Notes: generated from the sequence alone by a model not told the origin. Positions 26,917-40,672 are shown, counted from the stretch's first letter. The stretch: 64,000 bases of DNA from Plutella xylostella (GCF_932276165.1 NC_063988.1:3720001-3784000), one strand, 5' to 3'. Program-made: numbers and translations.

Positions 26917-27313
26917 GGGTCAATTCAGACGTACCACAACCACACCACAGCCACAACCACACCACAACCACGCGATGTGGTCGGGCGTATATTTTGTATT
27001 GACAATGAATAATCCAATTCACACGTGCCACATTTTGCCGTTGTTATCGACCACCTGTGTAATACGACCACAACGCAACCACATCGCAACCACATCGCAA
27101 CCACAACGCAACCACATTCGTTTTCCGTATTAACTGCACACGACAACGTGGTTACCACATCGCAATGACAGCGACAACGCAACCACATCGACATTTTGTC
27201 GCTGCCACAACGCAACTGCAAAAAGCCGCTGTCACACAATTCACACGTAACCACAGCTTGACCACATTTTGTCGCTGCGACGTGGTGTGGTTGTGGTACG
27301 TGTGAATTGACGC
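26917..27313. mobile_element. PIF/Harbinger-like non-autonomous element with internal CCACAAC repeats
   Basis: The ends are inverted copies: from the left GTCAATTCAGACGTACC, from the right (reverse complement) GTCAATTCACACGTACC; both continue ACAACCACACCAC. TTA flanks both sides (26914-26916 and 27314-27316), the size and sequence of target typical of PIF/Harbinger elements. The interior is built of short CCACATCGCAA and CCACAACGCAA units. No transposase is present. Confidence 0.75.
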
Positions 27314-29962
27314 TTACAATAATTACCTTTCAGTTGTCACTATTAACAATAGTTTGTAATATAGTCAAACAGCTACTAGCAAAATGTTTTAAAAAAAAAC
27401 TTGTCAGAATGTATTTAAAAATAAACTCAATTAACAGATACCTAGTTAAAGTATCATATCGAATTCCGGGAAGCCTTATCATATCAGAGTTCCGGATGTG
27501 GCGGAAGTACGCCAGTGAGGGACATCCGGCGGCGCGCGCGCAGCCCCGGGCGCGGCGGTGGCGGCGGCTCGGGTGACACCGACACCTGATTACACCCCTC
27601 ACTTGATACCTCCGTCTCTATCACATGTACTCATTATTGAAACCTATCTACATCACGTGACATACGAGTACCTATAATATATACGAGTATGTCTTTAGAC
27701 TTATGTTTGAAGATATGTAAGTACAGTGCCACAAACTTTTCTGTTCCGGTGACAGCTCACATAAATGTGTAAAATTTCTTAATTCTATAAGATTTTATGT
27801 TTGCACGTGTTGTTAATTCGCTCTTGCGGTGTTAATAAACCCATCTAATCTTTTACAATATACAATTCATTAGTAAGTAATGAGATATGGATCAATTTAG
27901 TTCACTTTCACCGGAACAGATAAGTTTGTCGCACTATACTTGTTGTATTTGCAAATATTTAATCGCGTGCATCCGAATAACTTTACGTCACATAATCTGA
28001 AATGAGTAATATTTCGTCACCAAATCCTAGTATAATAATTTGTACTTAATTAACAATCTTTGAAGTCGAACATCTTCTTAACTTGAGCAACATTTCAAAC
28101 AGACTTCCGCCGTAATAAACAGTTAACAACAAATGGGGAAACCTCACAATTACTCTAATTACTGACTCCGTTACCAAATCACGAGAAAATTCACGCCCTC
28201 AACCCTTAAACTTCACATTACAATGAGGGACTGGAAGAAGCCTGTGAAAAAGCAAATTAAATTAATTGTGATGTAAACGAGGGTAGGCGCCGTTCAGATT
28301 GTGCTCCCCCCCGCCCCTCCCTCAACCCTTCCGTCAATAACCTACGACACAACAAGGCACTCGGCATTTTTTCATTGAAATCGAAATTAATTTCGAAATT
28401 CAAACTCGTTAGGAAATTAAAACAGCAATGTCAATGGTTTTCTCGGAAATAATTTATTTGTACAATGTACGTAGAGTCGAAGTGAGTCGAAGGTGAAAGC
28501 TATAACGGTGTTTATAGTGGGAGCACGGCCGCGGTGTTTCAATCTGAAATAGCCAGAATAAGACGTTCGATCGGTTTACAGCAACATCGCTTTTACACCG
28601 ATCTATTTTCGACGCTCCATCAAACAGCCGCGCCCGATAACGCTCTTATGGATTTATGAAATTATTTACACGCTTTATGTATGCCAGCTTTGTGTTCAAG
28701 TAGCGACCGGTAACTGTGTAACAATTTAGTTCTAATGCTGTGGGATTGAAAACTGAAGAAAGAAGGTTGGAAGACATGTCGGTCCCGGTGACTCACTCAA
28801 CCTGGGTGTGATGTGTGCACTCGCGGCGCAGCCCATCACAACCTCCTTGAGTGAGCGACCGTGGCCGGCCCAGCGACGGGGAAGAAATGCATCAAGAATA
28901 CCATCTGGACTCACATTAAGAAGTAACATATAACTACTTCAAGTTTCTGCTGTAACCGGTGAAATATGTTATGTGTTATGATAGAACTGGGCAGTTTTTT
29001 TTTGGATTTGTTGTAAAATTTGGCACATATTGAGTAGGATGTATAATTTGTAACTTTATCATATACCTATCGAATTGATCACTCGTAACATTCCGATTTT
29101 TTGTATAATAAGCATAGATGTATGTTTAAAAAAACTAATACTACTGTCTATGTCCTCAACGAATTCAGTGTCGAAGTTTCGATGGGGCTCTCGATCAGAA
29201 GCAAACGGCTCAAAAATAGCAGAGTGGAACGAACGAACAGAAAGCAGGCGCACGTCTATTGGCTGATTTATTCATTATTGGGTACCGATTCGGCGGTTTA
29301 CGACACGAACCGACGACCGCGGGGCCGCCGTATATCAAAATGTTAGCCGCGCGATATATGAGACATGTCCTGCTTTGTTTCCGCAAATTGAAATTATTGT
29401 CCTGCCCAAATGTATAGAGATTAAATGTTGCATAATCATGCATAACATGCACTCTACCTACCTTAACAACAGTGCACAACAAAGCAGACCTACAAGCACG
29501 CAAACATCCCCTTTACGCATTCGCCTAAACAGCAAGTAAACTGACAAAGGCACTAAACGGTGAAGCTAAATACACACTATTATGTGCTAACTACCGTCTC
29601 GGGGAGGCCACAGGCGCATGCCATTTCTGTCTGTAGCTACACCGGCTCCTGGCCACATTGGGAATGCGTTGTCGCCGAGTATACAGTGTACAGGCACCGT
29701 GAGAGCACCTGCTCACTTCGATACGCATTCTCTGTGCACTTGATCAGCCATGCAGCGCTTCACACGACCGCAAGATTGTACCGCTCTCTGCGAATCTAAA
29801 TGTACTTGAAATTATTTTTGTTTTTATGGATTGTAACAGACCTTCCTGCGGTATAGGTATAGCGCATGTTACTGAATACGTGGTACTTTAAATATGGGCT
29901 ATAGATACTAATGGTTTTAAATATATGTTTATATAAAATTATATAGAGATAGATATTGACAT

Positions 29963-30125
29963 AGATATTTGTTCTCGGGTCTTGGATGTGCCCGTAATAT
30001 GGCAATAGGCTCGCCCCCTATTACATTGGGGGGACATAACGCTCTGGTGAAAAGTGGGTGCAGCAATGCACCTCTGCCTACCCCGCAAGGGAGTACATTA
30101 GTACAAGGCGTGAGTGTATGTTGTT
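29963..30125 (+). mobile_element. tRNA-derived SINE, family 1, 5'-truncated
   Basis: Lacks the tRNA-like head and begins at ATATTTGTTCTCGGGTCTTGG. It keeps the body (GCCCCCTATTACATTGGG, GCACCTCTGCCTACCCCGC) and the 3' part GTACATTAGTACAAGGCGTG, which is also seen on the minus strand at 52705-52745. Confidence 0.8.
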
Positions 30126-30720
30126 ATATAAAATTCTATTAATTTCAGTAACAATTATAGCAGTAGCTTAGCAATAGAGTGCTGTATAATAACGGTCCAC
30201 ATCACACAGTTTAATGACATGTGCATAAATTAGTCGGAGAGCCGGCGACCGACACAAGTAGTCGCTACGTAACTGCTAATACCGTGTAACCGTTACACGC
30301 CGGCGTCTTACGGCTGTCTGTAAACTAACGTCTGGAGATTATCCGCAAGCGCTGGCAGCCCTAGCCTCCGTGCCACTAGAACAAGTTATTAAAGAGAGGT
30401 TATGATCGGAAAATAATTATTTTTGGGGTTAAGTATGAACCAATAATTATTATAATAACGAATAAGTAAGACTATAATTATAGTAAATCATAGCAATATC
30501 TTAGTAGGGCATAACAAAAAAAAACTGTGTAATGTTTCAATAAAACCCATCTTTATGCATTTCAAGCTCTTGGAACCTCAATGATTAATGCTGAAAATAT
30601 TGCAGGAGGTATCCATGCTTTTTCATTTAGGTACTTACAAAGCACATCTCTTTGGCTGCATTCCGAGGTAGCCAATTATCGGCCTACGTTACTGCGCGCT
30701 AAGCCTATCTATCTGTCGAC

Positions 30721-30773
30721 GCCTGCTACGCGCTACGCCGTAGCTCCGTAGCACCGTCGTAGCACAGGCCTAC
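30721..30773. repeat. GCTACG/CGTAGC-rich tract
   Basis: Five or more copies of CTACG or CGTAG in about 50 bases, in both orientations. Confidence 0.6.
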
Positions 30774-33700
30774 ATTACACTGTATGTATAATAGAGATAC
30801 GTAGGCGTTATATGAGTGATGCTCAAATACCAAGCGAGTGGAGGGTAGGGGGGTGCATTGAAGGCACATTTGAATTAGTATGCTCGTGTTGTGAATCAAG
30901 TTGCTGTTTGAGGTGAATAAATTGATAAGATATTGTGTTCTACGTGTCTGTGGCTGTTCACTTGATTAAACAATTTTCCAATGAACTTTGTAACATTATA
31001 CCAGCTAATGTTTAAATGTTTGGTTATATATTTATAGAAGAAGTAATCAAGTTACCAAAGCTATTTTTAATATCTTGCCACGTAAAAATAACATTTATCC
31101 AGGCAACACGAAAGGGTATTCCAAAAGTATTAATTTCCATCTCCAAATGAAAATCTTATCAAATAAAAATAAAAGGGAATAAAAATAGCGGCTAATATTA
31201 GCATGTGATGAAAATAGCTGACCTTCCACCCACAAAACAAAACGCGGCTCTCGGATCTGGCAAAATAGTTGGCACAAACAATCTTAATCCGACACAACAG
31301 AGGCGTAATTGGGAAGGTGCAGTTTGTGAGTGTCATGTGACTCGTGTGGCGAGTGCCGCCGTGCGTCGGACGTGCTCTCTACTAGTTCATTTGGATTTGG
31401 AAACTATTCTACAACACAGCTACATAATATATTTATAGCTATGTATATTTTTGGCCTAGGATTAAGTAAAATTCTAACATAATTATTTATAAGGTAGGAA
31501 TGATTATGAAAAGAGGACTACGGACTAGGCACATAAATGAAACAGCCAAAATATGAAAAATCTAACGCACCTATACCTAAACTCTAAAATTACATCTGTT
31601 GAATAAAAAGCATAAACTTTCAAATATTGGGGGCGATTTTGAGGCAACCAACACGCAATAGTATAATTTCGCGGAGCCGGCCGCGCGTCAGGTCACAGTT
31701 CACAGCAGCACCCTGCGACCTGGCGCCACTCTGCAGTCATTAAATCAAGTTGTTTAGTTGCGATTAAGATGTATCACGACGGACAAACTGAAAGAGATGC
31801 CGGCTAATTGTCGAACTTTCCCGACGTCCATTATTTAGTCGAACTATACCGCCCGGAGTGTTATCTACAACTGTTCTCACTGCTCACCACTGATGCTTTC
31901 AGTTTATATTAACTTAGACGCTACTCGCTCATATTTTATTCATTAACAATAATTATCTCGTTACTGCTGCAGATATTATGCAGAAACGTTTATGAAGCCA
32001 GCTATTTCTATATTCGTCTGCAATGTTTTAAATGGAATTGACTTCGATACAGTTTTGCATTTGCAGCGCAACCTATTTGATATTCACTTACGAAAAAGAA
32101 ACAGTCCAAAATATTTTCCAATGAATAAAACGGTACCCTCTATTTATTTGTTTGCTCGTTATGAATTTCATTTACTTTGCAAACACTCCCCCGACATAAC
32201 ACTCTCTCGTAGTGAAGTTTTTGAGAAAAGCTTTCGTATAAAAGGTGTAAATGTGTGCGTAAATCTGCATAGCTGGGAGTTGTTTACCGCGGGTCGGTCT
32301 CAAGACAATTTGTTTGAAAGGTGTCGCGAGAGAGTCGTTGCAATCCACTCCGACCGCCGATGACGACCGATACAGCTCGGGGAATAAATCACTCACAAAA
32401 TAACCACAAGAAAACACTCTCAAGCTGTTTCTCTAACCGGACATGGCGACTCTAAGTGCATCGGGCTGATGGCGTTGTGACACCGGCTCAGTAAAGGCTA
32501 CCTACTTCTTGGGTCAACTCATATCCACTTTAAATTGATTCTAAATCCTAAATTGAAAAGTTAGAACACGAAATACTTAAAGCTTATGTTATAAAATATC
32601 AAGTCCGGTTAATTTGAAATCCTGGGAAGGAAAATGTTCGATGATTTCATTTTATATTTAACTGAATTTTAGCGGCAGCGCTGGCTGTTAATTCCGCGCT
32701 TAAATAACAGAGAGTGTTAAAACGCCTTGGGATACGAAAATATTCGTAAAAATGTTTAGCATAATGAAATTTTATTGGATTAATAAAATTACTAGCAGTT
32801 TTATGCTAAAATTTTAAATGCCGCATAAACTACAACAGGGGAACAAAATAATGGAAATGTTTTGTTTTATGTACATTTGTTTCCTATAGCTATTACATAT
32901 ACATATTATGTAGCCATTATAGGTTGACTTCATAGAAAATTATTATAGCATTAAGTCCACCATTTGTATAAGTACTTTTATATTTATGCAATAAATACTT
33001 AAATAAATAAATACATAAATATTTACACCCAATAAAAACTTTTCCAAACAAGACATTACGAAGAAACAGAACTTCAAATAAATAAAGTTCGTAAAGCTAG
33101 ATCCGATCACTGGGCTCATCAGATTCAGACGGCAACATTTGACAGGGTCCCAGCCACTTGGTCCATAGAACAACGCGTACTCGGGACTTCGTCCCAGTAT
33201 TTTGACAAAGCGACGCCGCAACTCGCTATTCCAAGTAAATCGTCCTCTGGAGTACGATACGTCAAATCTCATTCTTAGCGAAATCCATTGGAAGGAAACG
33301 AGAAATGGAAGAACGATTCTTTTAATCGCGGATTATCTTAGCTTCTATTATTACGGAAGAGGAGTAAGTCGACTTTAAAATTTTCTTAATTATCTCGGCC
33401 GATAGTGATCTCGGGAGGCGCCGTATTTGAGATCGATGTTGCAGAGAACTCAGATCTTAAGAGCGCCACACAATCGCAATCATTCAATTAAATTTTATGA
33501 CTGATCTTTTTATAAGTAGCTGTTGAATGATTCTGAAATGTTACATTAAGCGAGATAAGGTTAAAGTTGTAGCTCGTATCAGATATTTTCTGAAAATAGC
33601 AAAAGGGACACAAAAAGGAGTACACCTCCAGCTACACGGTGTCCAAAAAAGGTTATTCAGAAAAACGAGATATGGTATTTTACTCGAATTTGCCCTTTAG

Positions 33701-33850
33701 CTAGTAATATTTGCTAGTACCAGAGCAAGCCAGTCGGCAGTCAAAAATGAAAATACTTTCAGTAGTTTTCAACTTGTAAAGATTCCCAATTTACGGCTTG
33801 TGTACCTTATCCTGTTTGATATGTATTTCACAAGTAATCGTTATAGACAT

Positions 33851-34466
33851 ACGGTCTTATTCATAAAAAAACCTTAAAGTAGGTTTACTGAGCTCAGTAG
33901 CTACGGAACACTTTAAGCCTATTTGAGGTTTCATAAAAATCTCTATTCATAATCGTTCCGTAACCTTCAATAACTATAGTGATGCTATAGATTTCACAGA
34001 CCAAACATTTTGACATTTACCCTATTAAGTTGCCGGTCTGACGAAACCATAAACAAAAATAGCGAAAACTTTCATTCATTTATCAATCTCTATTATCTAT
34101 GTTAGCCACGGCGCGGCACTTAAAAAAGTTTACGTTGGCTTAAAGGCGCAGTGGCCAAGCCAAAACCCACAAAAAAAAATTAAATTTTTACGTTACCATG
34201 GCAACTTATTTTCAGCAAATATTAACTCACAACAAATGTCAAATCGTCAATACAGCAGAACAGCTGTTGACCGGCCGCCATGTTTTTGTACAATAGGAGG
34301 TTTACGGAAGGTGTATAGTAGGGTCCAGCCAACTTTAGCATATCAAGGTTTTACGAATCCGTTGGAGAGTTCTTTAGCGCTATTGATCGTTTATGAATAA
34401 AGTTTTTTTGACATTTGCTTATAGCAGGCCTATAGGTCTCCCGTAACTTTTTATGAATAAGACCGT
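33851..34466. mobile_element. TIR element of about 616 bp, non-autonomous
   Basis: The left end ACGGTCTTATTCATAAAAA (33851-33869) is repeated as an exact reverse complement at 34448-34466. Related TTCATAAA/TTATGAATA motifs recur inside, near 33930-33955 and 34390-34400. No transposase frame is visible and no clean target duplication was found. Confidence 0.68.
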
Positions 34467-36754
34467 TAATATTTATACATAAGCACTATCCGTAAGTGCA
34501 TCAAATGAGTTTTAGTGCGTCAGAAAAGAACGTAAATGAATCCCGAAGGTAGTTTTTCACTGGCACCGGCGCGCCTGGAGCCCGGCGTACGGCTGAAATA
34601 GAAAACGGCCTGTGATTAATTGGCAATTACTTCGACTGCGGAGCAATCCCGCTCGTCCACTTGTCACCATGCTCTATATTATTTTACATGTACCTACATG
34701 TCTTCATATGTGTGAATGTGTATGTAATGTGGTAAATTGTTCGTGTGCTCTGCGGTTACAGCGAGTTTGTCGACTGGACACTAATTCGTGTTGGTTATGG
34801 TTATGTAATTCTGTGTAAGTAAATCGATCACGGTGATGTTATATAAGTACAGTTAGACTCCATTCAATATGCCTCTTTTATATTAAAATTTGCGATCATC
34901 ACTTATTGGCAATTCTATAACCGGATATCTTTTGTGACAAGGGATAAATGGCCCTCTTCATCAATAGCACCTATCAAGAGACGGAACTTCATCGAACATA
35001 AACAGCGCGGCTAACGTTACATCCCCAATGCGAAATTCTAATTTGCCGAGATATAATTCAATATTAAACGAGATGTAATTGAATATTTTTCCAATTTGTC
35101 GCGCGTAATGGGGCAAGATTGAGTTGAGCGATCCCCCACGGACACGGGCCCCCGCTCCGGTTACAGCCAGCGCCACCACATTCACACTTTACATTACATA
35201 ACGCGGCCGCTCCCCAGAACAGGAAGGAGCGATGGTGACTTAGTTTGTGCGAATAATGTGGAGGCAGATGCGAGTCGCGTCGCCGCCGAAATGGCCGGAT
35301 TACGCCGCCGGCCCGCGGCCCTTGCTACCCGTGGCACGCGCTGTGGCCGTATTCTAAGAAAAAAATACACATACACACCATTCATCGCCCTATTTATTTT
35401 AAAATGGGATTATGCTACGATCAAGTATGCCAATGTCTCTATATTTAGTCAGAAACAAGTGTAAGTTATAACATGTAAAAGTAACTTCAAATTCCTTATT
35501 AAAAGGACGATGGTTGTTATTTTGTGTTTGCGGCACGGCGGGAGAGGCGGGCACGTTGACTAATTCCAGTGGCGATCCGCATCGGCATACTAATACTCTG
35601 TAGGAGCGAATCCATGTAATTCCAGTCAGTATTCCGACGAGGCCGATTGTATGCCAACCAGCATCTTGAATATGTTTGGTACTTATATAGAAATTCCTGG
35701 GTACGCCATAACTCAATTTGAGCTTCATGTTGTTGCAGATCGCAGAATATCAGCAAAAATGTAAGAGAGATATAGAAAATCAAGTAATTATATTCTAAAT
35801 ACGTTAACATACAAATATAACTTGATTATGGAGTACCTACATAGTATTATGTGGTTGAGTTCACAGTACGGCAGTCTTCGTGCGCCACAGGCTAAACAAA
35901 CTGGGCTTATCTTGCGTCCGCGCGGCATAAATTGGCAACACGTCGTTAAGGCGACCCGAGCAAAGTGCGCCTTCACGGGCTTTATCAGGCGCCCTCATAA
36001 ACCAGCGGCCGCTGTTATTGCGGCTCGCGAGCGACATTTTTCGTGACTTTTTTCATTTCGCAAAACACACGCCGGTTGTCGCAAAGCATCTTTTTTACCA
36101 CTGCCGTCGGCGGTGGAACAGCGTAAACGATTCGGCCACTAGCGCTAAATAAGTCTATTTGGCATTGCGCACGAGCCGCCGCCGAGCTCGTATCAACTGA
36201 AAAAGCGCGCTGCCTTAAGCGCGGGTGTAATTAGAGGCCAATCGTAAAACGAAAGGGTTGCGCCCGAAACGTCCCATCTGATAATGAGCGCGACTGGCGC
36301 GGATCCAGCAGCCGCTCATATTAGGTGGCTCCCTCCACCGCTATCGTTACGACTTTTACGCTTTTACGAGTTGTTTAGTTTATAGAGCAGGCGGCGGTGA
36401 TCGCGCGCGCTGCCAAATGCTAGTTCGCGGCTCACCGCGCGGCGACACGCGGCGCTGTAATGAGATGTACTTTTAAGGCCTGTTTGGCATTGCAGCCACT
36501 TGCGCCTCCCAACGTCCCGTTAACTGTCTAATTACAGAGCCGACGAAATTTATTAATGTTGTTCGAATGCTCGTTTAAATACTTTCGTATTTAATTTTGA
36601 TGCCTTACAAATGTTCCGTCCGCGTGGCTTTTTAATCAACAACAGTACATAAATGCTCAGTACAACAAAACGCTTACCAGTGCGTAAACTATTAATATAT
36701 TCCCACAATAAAAGCAAAAGATCCACCTCAATATAAATTGTATTTCAGCGGCTC

Positions 36755-36800
36755 TTAATTAACATTTTATTTTCTTTCCTTTACAGGTGAGTGAAAAAGC
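36755..36800 (+). promoter_or_regulatory. Candidate recursive splice site 3
   Basis: A long pyrimidine tract with TTTTCTTTCCTTTACAG ends at 36786 and is followed directly by GTGAGT from 36787. A branch-point-like CTTAAT lies about 25 bases upstream. This is the strongest of the three sites. The next plus-strand exon is the Mmp2 exon at 50245, 13.5 kb away. Confidence 0.55.
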
Positions 36801-37053
36801 AGGTAATACAAAACCGCGCAGCTTTGTGGGCCGCCGCCGTCCGCCGGACTGCGACAAAACGAACATTACTGCGCTTGCAATTCATACACAGAATAAAAAA
36901 TATCATCTCACTTTTGTCAACGCAAATGAGGTTTGCTACTATGAGATGCATCGTGCAACTCTCAAGCATTACCAGATATAGGTAGTAAAGGTAATCTTGG
37001 TTTAATCATACAAAACAGTACAGTAGGTGTTATAAGTAAAGTTGATATAAATA

Positions 37054-38039
37054 GGGTAACGTAACGTACCTTGGGACGCTTGTACCTCGGGACAATGATT
37101 CTATTTTAAAAACTGGCAAATTTAACAAAGTATCATTCTACCCTATGCGTAGTGTTTTACTCGCTTGGCCAAACTAGTGAGTCTCGTGATCATACCGGGA
37201 TCGAGTGTGAGGAGAAGACAACATTAAGTTTTTTGGAGACAAAATTTACTTTTGTATAGTTTTTTGAGTTGCTTTATCTCATTGAGGCATGCTCAAAATT
37301 GAGACATGAATATCACGTATATATTTTCTGTTATTTCATTTTTATGATACGGCCATTATCTGAAAGATTCCTAACATAAAAATAAAGATACAGATTTTTT
37401 TTGTTAAAAATTGCTTTTCTGTACCTTGGGACACGATTAAATTTGTACCTTGGGACACTATTTCCTATGGTTTTGTACTATGGAGACTGCTAACTTCTAA
37501 ATTACGTCTTATATCTCTGTTCTTATAAGTGGCAGAGTGAAACTGAAATGAATAGAGTTGCAGTCAGTCTGGAACGTTTGAAACAAGCAGTAGATAAAGT
37601 AAAAACACACAGGAGAAAATAGTACTATTTATTTTATATTAAGTGAATGTTCCTTTTTGTTACGTAAGATTCATACATAATCGCAAAATATAATTTCGTT
37701 ATAAACTAATGATAATATGATGTCAATGTAGTTATAAAATTTCGATGATTACAGGACTTTTTGCTAAAAATATTATAAATCAATTTGCCCCAAAGTACAC
37801 TTAAGAGTGTCCCAAGGTACAAACGTGTAACGTACCTTGGGTCAAAACAAGCATTTTTACTTTTATCTTAATTTCAAAAAATCTGGCCACTCCAAAGCTC
37901 CACCACAAATACTAGTGATAATAGATTATATATCCTACCGAATAAAGTAAATTTCACATTAATATCTTAGTTGTACGCTGCAATATCTTCATTCAAAGTT
38001 GGGGTAGTCGAAAGTGTCCCTAGGTACGTTACGTTACCC
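37054..38039. mobile_element. 986-bp TIR element with TA flanks and repeated GTACCTTGGGAC motif
   Basis: Terminal repeats begin GGGTAACGTAACGTACC at both ends and match over 23 of 24 bases. The element is flanked by TA on each side. The motif GTACCTTGGGACAC recurs inside at 37421 and 37445, inverted at 37807-37820, and as GTACCTTGGGTC at 37832. The interior is AT-rich and has no transposase. Confidence 0.75.
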
Positions 38040-39490
38040 TACATAACAGATCAAAAATTACCAATTTTAAAATGGGCTGTAGCAGAAAAATTGTAATAAA
38101 AAATATGCTGGGTAAGTTTCAAGCGAAGTCAAATCTGACCAATAACTTAATTATTACCGGCACAACAAAATTTACTCATATTCATACAGACACTAATGTT
38201 TTATCTTTACTGGGAAGACTTGTGGCGTCGTCGCCTACACTTGTAACACTGTGCTGAAAAGTAGTAACAAACCAGTAATATAAAAATCCTTAAATATTGC
38301 GTTATGGATGAATATATTCATCGAACCATAAAGATATATATTCTTTATTTAAACACAGAAACAAGAGACAGTATAAGTAGTATAACTGACAACTTTAACT
38401 TAAAAGTTACAAATGTTAGAATCCTAGTTAGTCCCGCTACAAATAAATGCTCACATCCGAATTGAATTGATACAAAGCTCTTAACTGGGACGTCAGTTGC
38501 ATACGAAAGGCCAATGCTTCGTTGTTTACCTATCGCGTTTACTGCAGTTGCATTTCTGCATACAGTTCTATATAACAAAGGATATTCTGTGGAGGGATCC
38601 ATCGACCTCAGGGTCGTTCGACTTGCTGTGAACTACTGTTCAGTCACCCCGCTTCGGTCAACGGCATATGAAATAATGAAGTTATACAACAAAGAGAACC
38701 ACACCCCCTGCTGCAACAGACAATGCTCCTGGAGTTAGAACACTTCTTACTTTATTGAACATTCGTTATTTAGCTACTAGTATAAAAATTGAGAGAACAC
38801 GAACTGCATTTGCGACTCCATTCAATTTATAGTTGATATATTCAAAAACCACAGTAAACGATAAAAAATAAGTATCTATTCAAATCATCACAAGTATTTC
38901 CTGGATAACGGCAACGGTAATCCATCTCACCTACAGTCCTAAAAATAATACCACCCTAATAAAGTCTTAAGCATACAACTTCCAGTCCATATACAAATAC
39001 ACAGGTAGTTGAACCTTACAAAAGAGGAGCTCCTACGAGTATGAGGTAAGTTAGGTAAGTTGAGCTTTTTAGAGTGCAATATAAAAGTGCTTGGCTTACT
39101 AACATAGATCAGTGCACCTTTAAAATGTTCCTGGAGAGAGGGTAGCAAGAGTGGCGAGGAGACAAAGGGTGCTTCGCAGGACAAGCACCTCGGAGCGACG
39201 GCCGAGGGCGGAGCACCCAGCTCGCGTAATACACCCACGCTCTCCACTTTTATTACCACGATCGCACTACATAACATAATGCCTTGTTTATTCGTTCAGA
39301 CTCTTACATAATATTTTACAAGAATGAACGCGATTTAGTATAATCCGACGGAAATTCGATCCCGAATTATTCACAAGAAAACCTCTTCTCGTTTACGTTC
39401 ACAAAACAGTGTTCGTTGAATTGACTTTATTATTTTTCCATCGGCAACAATTTAGAATTAGCATAACGTATAATAATTTAGAAGATGGTA

Positions 39491-39520
39491 GGGCGGGGCG
39501 CGGGCGGGGGCGCGGGGGCG
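39491..39520. repeat. G-rich array
   Basis: GGGCGGGGCGCGGGCGGGGG on the plus strand, in an AT-rich setting. Confidence 0.8.
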
Positions 39521-40657
39521 CTGCACCTCTGCTTCTTCTCTGCTCTCGGCGCTCATAAGGAAACTATTTTCATATCATTTCCCATTCAGTTTTCCATATC
39601 GCACTGTGCTTTATCATTAAGAAAGTTCCGGAGGATGTGAAATGTTGCTATTGCTGTTTGAATCGGTTTTCAAATTGAAATTCTTTTACATTTCTATTGG
39701 AATTACAATAAAATATTTATGTGCTGTTGAAACATAAATTTTCTTTGAAACTAGTTTTGTTTTATACGCATGGGTTTGAATAACATGATATTTGTGTGTG
39801 TTAAAGCAACTCGTAGCGAGCAGGCTGCTTCCTTCGACAAGTTATTTTGTGCGAACTTGTTTGAGTTTAAGATTTGAACCGCGATGTTTGTGGAGACGTG
39901 GGGTCCGTTTGAGCCCGGCCGCCGCGAACCCTACTACCGACAAACATCAACAAAGATTTACTGATAAAATTATAACACAACTATTAAGGTTAGTTAGGTA
40001 ACTGGACCTTGTTAAAATAACTTTGCCGATTTTGTAACAACAACAAAACAACTGGTAACCGTATAATAGTTCCAATACGTTTAGGAAAATCTATCATTAA
40101 TAATTTTAAACTAAACCTATCAGAAACATGATATCAGTAGGTACTAATTATTGAAGTATCATGAATGACACTTATTTTTTTACATAAGTAAATTGTATTT
40201 GAATTGAATTGAAATGATGCATCGTAGGCCGTATCTAGTTTCATTACGTATATTGGATCGCGGGAAGTTACAAAAGTTTTTCTATTGCGGTCGACGTGTT
40301 TCGCTCCCCGTAACTTAGTTGCCAACTTTCAGGCGAAAAACTGAAGGTGCTTGTCTTGTTCAGTTACGCGCAGATCAGTCGCACATTATTTATTTAAGGC
40401 TTATCATAAATATCACTGTTTTCCGGTAAATGATGAATAGTTATCAAAAAGGTTTTAATACTTTTATAGCGGAGTAACCCTTCTCTCTATTTTCCCCCGT
40501 ATTCATAGAATTTACAAAATGTTTGATAAATCGACCCAGAGTTTCATACATTTTGGGAAGAAATCCATGAGAATCTTACCTCTTTTATCCGTCAAAATGT
40601 AAACATTACCCTCACGCTTTGCAAGTGTCTTGTAACGCGCAGTTATTTCAAAACATG

Positions 40658-40672
40658 GGAGTTTATCTTTAC
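40658..40672 (+). repeat. Target-site duplication, left copy, RTE insertion 1
   Basis: GGAGTTTATCTTTAC, identical to 41814-41828. It fixes the 5' truncation point of the element at 40673. Confidence 0.88.

Larger units (their letters stand above)
21210..36786 (+). other. Gene-free segment, probably giant-intron part 3
   Basis: Lies between candidate recursive sites 2 and 3. It holds SINE copies at 22965 and 29963, a GC island near 23310-23380 followed by a possible start codon and donor at 23607-23632, a C12 run at 24279, a (GT)n run at 25094, G-rich repeats at 26003, a PIF/Harbinger-like element at 26917, a TIR element at 33851 and GC-rich DNA at 35260-35345 and 36100-36530. No coding exon can be supported. 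Confidence 0.45.

Noticed and set aside
26917..27313. CCACAAC-rich region as a CRISPR-like or satellite array
   Set aside because: Units are short and irregular, in both orientations, and enclosed by inverted ends with TTA duplications; a TIR element explains it better.
33630..33670. ACACGGTGTCCAAAAAAGG as one end of another MITE like that at 50468
   Set aside because: No inverted partner was found nearby and the match to CAGGGTGTT ends is weak.
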